64,000 nucleotides of DNA. Origin: Lentimicrobium saccharophilum (lineage in GTDB: Bacteria; Bacteroidota; Bacteroidia; Bacteroidales; Lentimicrobiaceae). Location: contig NZ_DF968182.1 in NCBI RefSeq assembly GCF_001192835.1, positions 1,676,968 through 1,740,967 on the forward strand, read 5' to 3'. Under the pieces are notes generated by a model, which did no database searches, was not told the origin of the DNA, and worked only from the letters and a program-made list of their open reading frames with translations. The position numbers and the translations under genes are program-made. Within the stretch, counting starts at the first letter, position 1, and each line of letters starts with the position of its first letter. This document shows, piece after piece, positions 45,269 through 53,087 of this stretch.

Positions 45269-46291
45269 TTAAAATTTCAGTTGCCTGATGATATCTATGG
45301 TTTGGTCAAGCATATTTTCAGTAAAATCAAGGTGCGTGACCAGCCTTACCGATTGCCTGTCGAAATCGATGGCCAGAACGCCCTCTTCTGCCAGTTTGCC
45401 TGTAACCATTGAAGCGGTGAGCGGCTCTTTAACTTTGAAAATCACAATATTAGTATCCACAGGCAGCACCTCACTCACCCATTGAAGTTGCTGAAGGGCT
45501 TCTCCCAGCTGGCGGGCCCGCCGGTGATCCTCTTTCAGCCGCTCAACGTGATGATCAATTGCATATATTCCGGCAGCGGCAAGATATCCCGCCTGTCGCA
45601 TGCCACCCCCGAACACCTTTCTTACCCTCCTGGCCCTGCGGATAAATTCATGATCACCCAGCAAAACCGAACCTACAGGAGCACCCAGACCCTTGGAAAG
45701 GCAAATGGAGATGCTGTCAAACAAAGCGCCGCATTCCCGCGTTGATTGCCCGGTAACAGCCAGGGCATTAAAAACCCGGGCACCATCAAGGTGATATTTG
45801 AGTCCGTTGTTACGGCAAACCTCCCCTATCGCGGCAAGTTCCTGATTGCTGTAAACAGCGCCTCCTCCCTTATTCATGGTATTTTCAACCTCTGTCATTG
45901 CGGTACGCGGACGGTGCAGGTCGTCGGGATTGATGTGATCGGCCACATCCTTTGCTGTGATCCTCCCACGGTCACCCTCCAGCAGACATACCGAAAGCCC
46001 CGAGTTCGACATCAACCCGCCAGCTTCATAGTAATACACGTGCGAAAGCTTGTGCAGAATCACCTCTTCGCCCGGCCGGGCATGCACCCTGGCTGCAATC
46101 TGGTTGGTCATGGTGCCCGAGGGGCAAAAAAGCCCGGCTTCCTTCCCGAAAAGAGCGGCCGTTTTTGCTTCAAGGGCAGCTACCGTAGGATCTTCCCCGA
46201 AAACATCATCCCCGACCGGGGCTGAAAACATGGCTTCAAGCATACCCGGTGTGGGACGGGTAACGGTATCGCTCCGCAAATCAATTTTCAT
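45269..46291 (-). CDS. ltaE: Low-specificity L-threonine aldolase
   Basis: 340 residues of a fold-type I PLP enzyme that cleaves L-threonine (and allo-threonine) to glycine and acetaldehyde. Motifs: IDLRSDTVTRPTPGM at the N-terminus, GDDVFGEDPTV, the substrate-binding NTMNKGGGAVYS and the PLP lysine in SICLSKGLGAPVGSVLLG (about residue 199), with LDGARVFN upstream carrying the PLP-nitrogen Asp. A -7 box, TAccTTTG, lies at 46311-46318. It sits alone between two terminators or convergent ends. Confidence 0.93.
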   Translation of the reverse strand: MKIDLRSDTVTRPTPGMLEAMFSAPVGDDVFGEDPTVAALEAKTAALFGKEAGLFCPSGTMTNQIAARVHARPGEEVILHKLSHVYYYEAGGLMSNSGLSVCLLEGDRGRITAKDVADHINPDDLHRPRTAMTEVENTMNKGGGAVYSNQELAAIGEVCRNNGLKYHLDGARVFNALAVTGQSTRECGALFDSISICLSKGLGAPVGSVLLGDHEFIRRARRVRKVFGGGMRQAGYLAAAGIYAIDHHVERLKEDHRRARQLGEALQQLQWVSEVLPVDTNIVIFKVKEPLTASMVTGKLAEEGVLAIDFDRQSVRLVTHLDFTENMLDQTIDIIRQLKF

Positions 46292-46310
46292 CGGCGTAAA
46301 AATTTTCCGG

Positions 46311-46318
46311 CAAAGGTA
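46311..46318 (-). promoter_or_regulatory. -7 box for ltaE
   Basis: TAccTTTG followed by CC on the minus strand, 19 bases before the ltaE ATG at 46291. Confidence 0.4.
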
Positions 46319-46387
46319 AGACTTGTGATGATTTTATGCTTCCGGAAATAACCCGGATTACCGCTAAGATTTAAACCAATGAGAGAT

Positions 46388-46425
46388 AAAAAGTAAAAGG
46401 CCTGACAGGCAATTTGCCCGCCAGG
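46388..46425 (-). terminator. Terminator ending the 56767-46489 unit
   Basis: On the minus strand a 12-bp stem with two G-U pairs (46401-46412 with 46414-46425) is followed by a T-rich run TTTTACTTTTT (complement of 46388-46399). It follows the stop at 46489 and precedes the promoter of ltaE. Confidence 0.65.
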
Positions 46426-46488
46426 TCCTTCTCCCGTAAATAATACTCAAACCAGGATGATAAATTTCAAACTGCCTCTAATTATCTG

Positions 46489-48396
46489 TCAGGCTAAGGG
46501 TTCCACCACAAAGAGCACATCGTTCTTGGCTACGGCATCACCGGGATTGAATTTTATTCCTGAAACAATTCCATCGGCTGTAGCCTTGATGTTATTCATC
46601 ATTTTCATGGCCTCAATCACCGCAACGGTTTCTCCTGATTTAACCTGTTCGCCGTTTTTCTTTTTAAACTCCACCAGCATGCCGGGAATAGGGGCTACCA
46701 GTGCGCCGGTGCTGACCGTGGTCTGCTTTTCCTTTTCCCTTTTGGGTTTGCGCACCTGACGCGTAGTGGTTTTAAACTCAGGTATGGCAACGGTAAACCG
46801 CTCACCGTCAACGTACACCTCGAGTTCATTCAGGCTTCCGGCATCCTTTTTCTGTGAATGTTCCCCGCGCAGGGCGGCAGAAACCAGTTCCTGCTCCCGC
46901 TTCACGTCTTCCATCGTTTTTGGCTTTACATCGTCCGGAGGGGTTTCCAGACCATATTTCCATTTCAGGAACCGCTTTCCGGTTACGGGGTAAAGGGCCA
47001 CGATCAGTTCATCATCAACATCCCTGGCAAGGCCTTCCGCTTCTTTGGCTACGCCCGGCATTTCAGGCTTAAGCACGCTGCCGGGCCTGCAATCGATGTG
47101 CTGCTCTCCGCGGGGATAATCTTTGAGCGCCCGGGCACGCAACTCATTGCTGATCGGACGGGTAGTGGCGCCGTAAAGCCCGTAGCACAGATCCTTCACC
47201 TGTTCGGTAATCCTTGCATATTCACCTTCATAGGAATCAAAGAGCACATTATTAACCGTCTGCACGCCCACAATCTGACTGGTTGGAGTAACCAGGGGAA
47301 TCTGCCCCAGGTCTTTGCGTACTTTAGGCAGCAGCCTGAAAACATCCTCCAGTTTATCCAGCGCATTCATCTGCTTAAGTTGGTTCACCAGATTTGACAG
47401 CATACCGCCGGGCGTCTGGTGCATAATCACATCAGTGTCAATAACAGAATATTTAGGGTTGTTGTCAAGATGCCTGTATTTGGGAATAAACTCCTCCATT
47501 TTCGCGCTGATTTCCGACAGCTTTCTGATATCCAGTCCGGTATCACGACTGGTGCCCAGCAGCGAAATTACCAGCGGCTCAATGGCTGCATGAGATGTCC
47601 GGTAGGCGTAAGGCGACATACAGGTATCCACAATATCCACCCCGGCCTCTATGGCTTTGAAAATCGCCAGGTCGCCCATGCCGGAGGTAAAGTGCGTATG
47701 AAGGTTAATGGGAAGATCCGTAATCTTCTTGAGTTCCGTTACAAGGTTGTAGATATCGTAAGGCGCTACCAGTCCCGCCATATCCTTGATGCAGATGGAA
47801 TCTACGCCGAATTCCATCAGTTCCCTGGCCTTATTGATGTAGTAATCTATATTGTAGATTTCACCACCGAGTCTCGGCTCCGTTAAAGTGTAGCAGATTG
47901 TTCCCTGAAAGTGCCTGTTGTTGCGCTTCACCACCTTTGCGGCGGTTTCGAAGTTTCTGTAATCATTCAGGGCGTCAAAGCAGCGGAAGATATCCATACC
48001 GTTGTCGCAGGCACGCTGTACAAACGTTTCCACCACATCATCGGCATAATTCCGGTAGCCCACCACATTCTGACCGCGGAGCAACATAAAGAAAGGTGTT
48101 TTGGGCATGTATTTTTTCAGCACCCGGAGTCGTTCCCAGGGATCTTCATTGAGGTAGCGGTGCATGGTATCGAATGTGGCTCCTCCCCAGGTTTCAATGG
48201 CATGAAAGCCGACTTCATCCATCATTTCGGCAACGGGAATCATATCTTCGGTGCGGCCGCGGGTCGCAAACAATGACTGGTGCCCGTCCCTGAGGCTGAC
48301 ATCCTGTATCTTCACAGGATTTGAAGCGGCCGGGCGGTTCGCGTCATAATTCATGGGGGTCATCTCTAAAACCCCGTGTTTATCAAAAGTTCTCAT
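46489..48396 (-). CDS. Carboxyltransferase-biotin subunit (OadA/PycB/5S-type)
   Basis: 635 residues. The N-terminal carboxyltransferase TIM barrel has VKIQDVSLRDGHQSLFATRG (about residue 28), FRCFDALNDYRNF, the carboxylated-Lys region CIKDMAGLVAPYD and HTHFTSGMGDLAIFKAIEAG. A linker (about 500-560) leads to a biotinyl domain with the biotin lysine in AVIEAMKMMNNIKATADG. OadA, pyruvate carboxylase subunit B and the 5S transcarboxylase subunit share this layout. With MmdA next to it, methylmalonyl-CoA:pyruvate carboxyl transfer is the likeliest role. It follows the 59-residue gene by 20 bases. Confidence 0.9.
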   Translation of the reverse strand: MRTFDKHGVLEMTPMNYDANRPAASNPVKIQDVSLRDGHQSLFATRGRTEDMIPVAEMMDEVGFHAIETWGGATFDTMHRYLNEDPWERLRVLKKYMPKTPFFMLLRGQNVVGYRNYADDVVETFVQRACDNGMDIFRCFDALNDYRNFETAAKVVKRNNRHFQGTICYTLTEPRLGGEIYNIDYYINKARELMEFGVDSICIKDMAGLVAPYDIYNLVTELKKITDLPINLHTHFTSGMGDLAIFKAIEAGVDIVDTCMSPYAYRTSHAAIEPLVISLLGTSRDTGLDIRKLSEISAKMEEFIPKYRHLDNNPKYSVIDTDVIMHQTPGGMLSNLVNQLKQMNALDKLEDVFRLLPKVRKDLGQIPLVTPTSQIVGVQTVNNVLFDSYEGEYARITEQVKDLCYGLYGATTRPISNELRARALKDYPRGEQHIDCRPGSVLKPEMPGVAKEAEGLARDVDDELIVALYPVTGKRFLKWKYGLETPPDDVKPKTMEDVKREQELVSAALRGEHSQKKDAGSLNELEVYVDGERFTVAIPEFKTTTRQVRKPKREKEKQTTVSTGALVAPIPGMLVEFKKKNGEQVKSGETVAVIEAMKMMNNIKATADGIVSGIKFNPGDAVAKNDVLFVVEPLA

Positions 48397-48416
48397 GATT
48401 TTCTCATTTTAAGTTC

Positions 48417-48596
48417 TTATTTCATTCTCGAAATTCTGCCTTTCAGCTGCAGGAGTTCCCTGCCGTTCATGGCCATTTTAAGGCCCATGCGCGCCCATTC
48501 GTTCACGCTTACCTGCACACTCTCCTTTTCCTGCTGTTTCAGGTAAAAGCCAACTGCCACTGCAGCCGCTTTCATTTTCAGTTCTTTCTTTGTCAT
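48417..48596 (-). CDS. 59-residue carboxylase-associated small protein
   Basis: A 180-base frame lies exactly between MmdA (8 bp after its stop) and the biotin subunit (20 bp before it). It starts MTKKELKMKAAAVAVGFYLK and has a strongly helical, basic sequence with alternating hydrophobic residues; it is not a membrane segment and not an OadG. Position and conservation of such short genes next to mmdA suggest an epsilon-type accessory or assembly subunit. The coding call rests on tight spacing on both sides and composition; no motif confirms function. Confidence 0.75.
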   Translation of the reverse strand: MTKKELKMKAAAVAVGFYLKQQEKESVQVSVNEWARMGLKMAMNGRELLQLKGRISRMK

Positions 48597-48604
48597 TTTC
48601 AGGA

Positions 48605-50161
48605 TTATTGAGGAATATTACCATGTTTTTTCGGCGGAAGGGCCTCTGTCTTCGTTGCCATAATTTCCAGACCGTCAATCAGCCGCTGGCGGGTTTCCGA
48701 AGGCAGGATTACTTCATCGATATACCCGCGTTGGGCCGCGATGTAAGGAACATTGAAACGCTCTTCGTATTCCGCAATCTTTTCGCGGGTCTTTACTTCC
48801 TTATCTTCGGCTTCCCTGATCTCTTTGCGGTATCCCGACAAGACTTCCACCGCGCCTTTGGCACCCATCACGGCAATTTCGGCCGTAGGCCATGCAAAAA
48901 CCATATCCGCGCCAAGCTGGCGGGCACTCATCGCCAGATAAGCGCCGCCATAATCCTTACGGATTACCACTGTAAACTTGGGAACGGTTGCTTCGGAATA
49001 ACTCCACAGCAACTTGGCCCCATGCCTGATGATGCCTCCCCACTCCTGATGCACCCCGGGAAGGTAACCCGGAACATCCACAAACGTGACGATGGGAATA
49101 TTGAAAGCATCGCAGGTCCGGATAAAACGGCTGATTTTATCAGAAGCATCAATATCGAGACACCCTGCCGACACCATGGGTTGATTGGCAATAATGCCCA
49201 CCGAACGGTTGTTGAGGCGTGCGAAACCAACGATACAATTTTCGGCGAAGTGCTCATGCACTTCATAAAATTCCCCCGCATCCACCACCTCATGAATAAT
49301 GGCCTTCATATCGTAAGGCACCCTGGGATCATCGGGAATTAGGACATCCAGTTCAGGGCAAAGCCGGGCAGGATCATCCTGCATTTCGATGCGGGGCGCC
49401 TGGCTCATATTGTTATCCGGCAAATAATCAAGTAGTCCGCGGATGCGTTCTATGGTATCTTCATCGTTTTCGCAGGCAAAATGAGCGTTTCCGCTTTTCG
49501 AATTGTGCACCATGGCACCGCCCAGTTCCTCGAAAGTAGTCTCTTCACCGGTAACGGTTTTAATCACATAAGGACTGGTAATAAACATATGGCTGGTCTT
49601 TTTGACCATGAAAACGAAGTCGGTCATGGCCGGAGAATACACAGCGCCACCGGCACAAGGGCCCATAATGGCTGAAATCTGCGGGATAACGCCGGATGCC
49701 CGTGAGTTTCTGAAAAAAATCTCTCCGTATCCCTTCAGGGCATCCACCCCTTCTTCAACCCGGGCGCCGCCCGAATCGTTCAGCCCGACCACCGGTACCC
49801 CCGATTTGAGTGCAAGATCCATCACCTTGCAGATCTTGGCAGCATGCATCTCGCCCAACGAACCCCCACTGGAGGTAAAGTCCTGTGAAAATGCAAATAC
49901 GGGCCGGCCATTGATCAATCCGTGACCGGTAATCACCCCGTCGGAAACGATTTCTACCTTTTCCATCCCGAAATTTACAGAACGGTGCGAGACGAATGTA
50001 TCGAGTTCCCTGAATGTCCCTTCGTCGAACAGCAGCTCTATGCGTTCCCGCGCGGTAAGTTTTCCTTTTTCATGCTGCTTTCCGACCCTTTCCCGGCCTC
50101 CCATTGCAGCGGCTTTCTCCCTTTTGGCCTTTAACAGGGCCAGCTTTTCTGAAACCTTCAT
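48605..50161 (-). CDS. mmdA: Methylmalonyl-CoA decarboxylase/carboxyltransferase alpha (MmdA, 12S-type)
   Basis: 518 residues of the acyl-CoA carboxylase beta family (crotonase-like carboxyltransferase). Motifs: FDEGTFRELDTFVSHRSVNF, FSQDFTSSGGSLGEMHAAKI, IMGPCAGGAVYSPAMTDFVF (N-terminal oxyanion loop) and FVDVPGYLPGVHQEWGGIIR plus YGGAYLAMSARQLGADMVFA (C-terminal half). Homologues act on methylmalonyl- or propionyl-CoA. Together with the biotin subunit it could form a Propionibacterium-like transcarboxylase or a decarboxylase; no sodium-pump beta subunit is nearby, favouring the soluble transcarboxylase. It starts 26 bases after the hydrogenase gene with no intervening promoter, so it belongs to the same transcript. 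Confidence 0.9.
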   Translation of the reverse strand: MKVSEKLALLKAKREKAAAMGGRERVGKQHEKGKLTARERIELLFDEGTFRELDTFVSHRSVNFGMEKVEIVSDGVITGHGLINGRPVFAFSQDFTSSGGSLGEMHAAKICKVMDLALKSGVPVVGLNDSGGARVEEGVDALKGYGEIFFRNSRASGVIPQISAIMGPCAGGAVYSPAMTDFVFMVKKTSHMFITSPYVIKTVTGEETTFEELGGAMVHNSKSGNAHFACENDEDTIERIRGLLDYLPDNNMSQAPRIEMQDDPARLCPELDVLIPDDPRVPYDMKAIIHEVVDAGEFYEVHEHFAENCIVGFARLNNRSVGIIANQPMVSAGCLDIDASDKISRFIRTCDAFNIPIVTFVDVPGYLPGVHQEWGGIIRHGAKLLWSYSEATVPKFTVVIRKDYGGAYLAMSARQLGADMVFAWPTAEIAVMGAKGAVEVLSGYRKEIREAEDKEVKTREKIAEYEERFNVPYIAAQRGYIDEVILPSETRQRLIDGLEIMATKTEALPPKKHGNIPQ

Positions 50162-50187
50162 GTATATGTTGATTTTGTTAATGAAAC

Positions 50188-51636
50188 CTATTTACTTTCA
50201 GCCATTGCATCCACCTGCACACCGGCCCGCGCATTGAAGAGCTTACGGGCTACTTCTGGTGAACTGATGCCTGCAGGCCCTGAGAGGCAACCGCCTTCGC
50301 AGGCCATCACCTCAATCATATTGTAATCATGCTTTCCGGCTACCAACTTCCGTAGTCCGGCAATATTCCTTTTATTCAGGCCATTGACAACCAGGGGCTT
50401 CAATGGCACACCGTGATAATGAGCCGCTACGGAACGCATCACGCCCGAGCTGGCAGTAAATATCCTTTCAGGGATTACCCCTCCCTGTTCTTCCTGCTCA
50501 AAATCCTGAAAATCCACATTCATGGCAATCATCAGCGAACCCAGTTCTTCGAAGGTCATTACAAAATCTACCCCTTCATATTTTCGGGCTTCAGCCTGCT
50601 TGGCCACGCAGGGTCCTATAAAAACCACAGTGGCATGGGGGTACTTCTCTCTTACCAGCGTTGCCGTATAGCGCATCGGCGACCATGTCGCCGAAACCGA
50701 AGGTTTTAGTTGCGGAAGGTGCTTCTCCGTCATTTCCACCCAGGCGGGGCAGCAGGAAGTGGTCATGAAGGGCCTCCCCGACTCCAGGGTTTCGGCAAGC
50801 TCTTCCGCTTCGTGCCGCGCAGTTATCGCCGCGCCTGCAGCAACTTCAAACACATCGGTGAAGCCAAGCTTCAGCACGGCCTGCTCCACAGCCTGGTAGT
50901 TGACCCTGAACTGTCCGCAAACAGCAGGCGCGAGCATGGCAACCACCGGTTTATCGGCCCTGGCAATGCGATGCAGCACATGAATCAGCTGCGACCGGTA
51001 CATAATGGCACCAAAAGGACAGGCAACCATGCATTTACCACAATGAATACACTTTTCATAATCAATTTCTTCAATTCCTTTTTCATTGCGGTAGATAGCC
51101 TTTACGGGACAGGATTCTTCACAGGGTATGGGTACATAGATTATGGCATGATACGGACAGGCATCCTGGCAAAGACCGCAACCCACACATTTCGAAGGGT
51201 CGATTTTTGCCTGCCCGTTCTCCATTGAAATGGCCTGTTTGGGGCAGGTAACCATGCAATGAGAGGCCAGGCAGCCACGGCAAAGATTTGAAACAGTATA
51301 ATTGCTTTTTACACACGAAGTGCAGGCTTCATCCACTACCGTCAGCACCCCGCTTCCATGGTCGGTGCCTGCCAGTGATCGCAGGGCATAACTGTAGAGG
51401 GATTCCAGCTCATCGGTTTCATCGGCGACATTGAAACCCAGCAACGCCATAATCCTGTAGCGGATAATGGCCCTTGCCTTGTGAATGCAGCATCGGGAGT
51501 TGTGGGCGGCGGTATTGCGCGGCGCCATATCGAGGGGTATCCGGTCAATTTCGTCAAGCCTCCCCTGGGTGTAAAGCCTGCAAAGCCGGGTGATGATCTC
51601 CCTGCGGATCAGGGTGGCATTATTGGTTTGCGCCAT
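50188..51636 (-). CDS. [FeFe] hydrogenase, group B
   Basis: 482 residues. The N-terminal domain has Cys-rich [4Fe-4S] motifs (CTSCVKS, LCRGCLASHCMVTCP, then CVGCGLCQDACPYHA and CIHCGKCMVACPFGA), followed by the H-cluster domain: L1 TTSCCPAWVE (about residue 290), L2 GPCVAKQAEA (about 340) and L3 EVMACEGGCLSGP (about 442). L1 keeps both the proton-shuttle and the ligand Cys, so this is a catalytic enzyme. The L2 GPC and the extended N-terminus fit the group B (ferredoxin-linked) hydrogenases. The ATG at 51636 is preferred over 51663; it overlaps the upstream 2Fe-2S gene by 17 bases. Confidence 0.93.
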   Translation of the reverse strand: MAQTNNATLIRREIITRLCRLYTQGRLDEIDRIPLDMAPRNTAAHNSRCCIHKARAIIRYRIMALLGFNVADETDELESLYSYALRSLAGTDHGSGVLTVVDEACTSCVKSNYTVSNLCRGCLASHCMVTCPKQAISMENGQAKIDPSKCVGCGLCQDACPYHAIIYVPIPCEESCPVKAIYRNEKGIEEIDYEKCIHCGKCMVACPFGAIMYRSQLIHVLHRIARADKPVVAMLAPAVCGQFRVNYQAVEQAVLKLGFTDVFEVAAGAAITARHEAEELAETLESGRPFMTTSCCPAWVEMTEKHLPQLKPSVSATWSPMRYTATLVREKYPHATVVFIGPCVAKQAEARKYEGVDFVMTFEELGSLMIAMNVDFQDFEQEEQGGVIPERIFTASSGVMRSVAAHYHGVPLKPLVVNGLNKRNIAGLRKLVAGKHDYNMIEVMACEGGCLSGPAGISSPEVARKLFNARAGVQVDAMAESK

Positions 51637-51889
51637 GCGACAGTTCCTCCCTGACTTTAGCAATTACTTTCTGAATATTTGCCTCCTCAATCAGCGCCTG
51701 ATTGACCATAACAAACGGAGGTTTGCCAAACCCTGCCTTTTGACAGTATCCCGGACAGTTCATCCCCTGCACCCTGACCTTGTTTCTGAACTCTACGGGA
51801 AGATGCTCTCCCAGCATTTCGAAAGCCGATCCCCCCATGATAAAACAAAGGGTTCCAAAGCAAATTTTTATTTCAACCATCCCGTCCAT
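51620..51889 (-). CDS. Small [2Fe-2S] thioredoxin-like protein
   Basis: 89 residues with the thioredoxin-like ferredoxin pattern CFGTLC (about residue 10-15) and CPGYC (about 45-49), as in NuoE-type C-terminal domains but standing alone. It probably shuttles electrons to or from the group-B hydrogenase, with which it overlaps by 17 bases, or to its phosphatase partner 7 bases upstream. Cytoplasmic. Confidence 0.82.
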   Translation of the reverse strand: MDGMVEIKICFGTLCFIMGGSAFEMLGEHLPVEFRNKVRVQGMNCPGYCQKAGFGKPPFVMVNQALIEEANIQKVIAKVREELSHGANQ

Positions 51890-51896
51890 ATTTGTT

Positions 51897-53084
51897 TCAG
51901 ATAAAGTCCAGATGTACCTCTTTCAGATACCTATCTTCAAGCAACCGCTTTATTTTTTTCACCACATTCCTTCTGATTTCCAGCTCAACAGGCAGGCTGG
52001 GATCCTGGTGAGCTTCGTTGATGCGGGTGCCGGCCAGCAGGTAAATCTGATCGTTGTTAAGCAGCAGCCTCAGCAGCGCAGAAGCGGCATCCCTGCCTTT
52101 CACCGGCAGGGAAACACCCTCCTCCAACCGGGCTGAAACGCGGCCAAGGGTAAGCACGCCCTCCGTCACCAGATCTACGCCTTTCATGCGTGATACGGGA
52201 GGAATACCGTCAGACATGGTTTCAAGACTTACTTCTATCCCACGACCGGTTTCACGGGCGACAATCTCTGCCGTAGTACCTCCGCATAGCACCTTTTGTC
52301 CTGAAAACGACTCCACAATCTTGGCAAGCCTGTGGTCGTCGGCATTGTGATAGGGAGGCCCCGAGCAAAGCAGCAGTCGGCGCGGTCTCCTGAAATAGAT
52401 GACCACGCAGGAAGTATCATCATTGGCAGAGTAAATGTCGTTGGCATGTGCCCGCTCCACCATTCTTCCCGAAAGATCAGCTGCCGAAATTCCCGGCTCC
52501 TGCTGCAGTAAATGGCATACCCAATCCCCTGTTGCTGCCATATCCCAGCCGAAAGGATACATACTGGTTCCTATCCCCGATTGGCTGATGCCATCGCTCA
52601 TCAGAATTATCCGGTCTTCGCGCCTGGCCAGAAAAGTGCTGCACGCAAGTTCGCGCTTCCGGGCTACCCTGCGGTTTATCACGAGCTTCGTTTGATTGGT
52701 TTTCAAAACTTTGCAATCTCTGATTACCAGCGGAGCCGGGTTATCGAAATTGACAATGCGGGTTTCACCATCTGCATCGCTGTCAACAATGGTAAACGTC
52801 GCATAACTGATTTTTCTTTCCCTGTCGACCGGAAGGGTATCCAGTATGGTTCGGGCGGTGCGCTCATGCGGATATCTTTCCATGGTAAAATTGAGCCCCA
52901 TGGTGGCTGTAAGCGTTGCCAGTACATTTGCCCGCACGCCGCTGCCCAGCCCATCACTCAGTACGGTAATGATGCGGTTCTCTTCCTGAATCTTACGCGA
53001 CAGAAACACATCCCCGCAAATGGTTTCACCCTTTTTACAGAGTTGCCTCGAAGCAATTTCTATGTAAAATTCGCTGCCGTTCAT
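51897..53084 (-). CDS. SpoIIE-family (PP2C-type) protein phosphatase
   Basis: 395 residues. The first half carries the SpoIIE/PP2C phosphatase pattern: VLSDGLGSGVRANVLATLTA (metal-binding Asp-Gly) and RIILMSDGISQSGIGTS (about 155-172), with NDDTSCVVIYFRR near residue 225. The C-terminal part (about 230-395) is a separate domain of unknown role. In related clusters such a phosphatase accompanies a sensory hydrogenase, so it may relay the H2/redox signal by dephosphorylating a target. It starts 3 bases after the sensory hydrogenase. The substrate is not known. Confidence 0.85.
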   Translation of the reverse strand: MNGSEFYIEIASRQLCKKGETICGDVFLSRKIQEENRIITVLSDGLGSGVRANVLATLTATMGLNFTMERYPHERTARTILDTLPVDRERKISYATFTIVDSDADGETRIVNFDNPAPLVIRDCKVLKTNQTKLVINRRVARKRELACSTFLARREDRIILMSDGISQSGIGTSMYPFGWDMAATGDWVCHLLQQEPGISAADLSGRMVERAHANDIYSANDDTSCVVIYFRRPRRLLLCSGPPYHNADDHRLAKIVESFSGQKVLCGGTTAEIVARETGRGIEVSLETMSDGIPPVSRMKGVDLVTEGVLTLGRVSARLEEGVSLPVKGRDAASALLRLLLNNDQIYLLAGTRINEAHQDPSLPVELEIRRNVVKKIKRLLEDRYLKEVHLDFI

Positions 53085-53087
53085 CGT

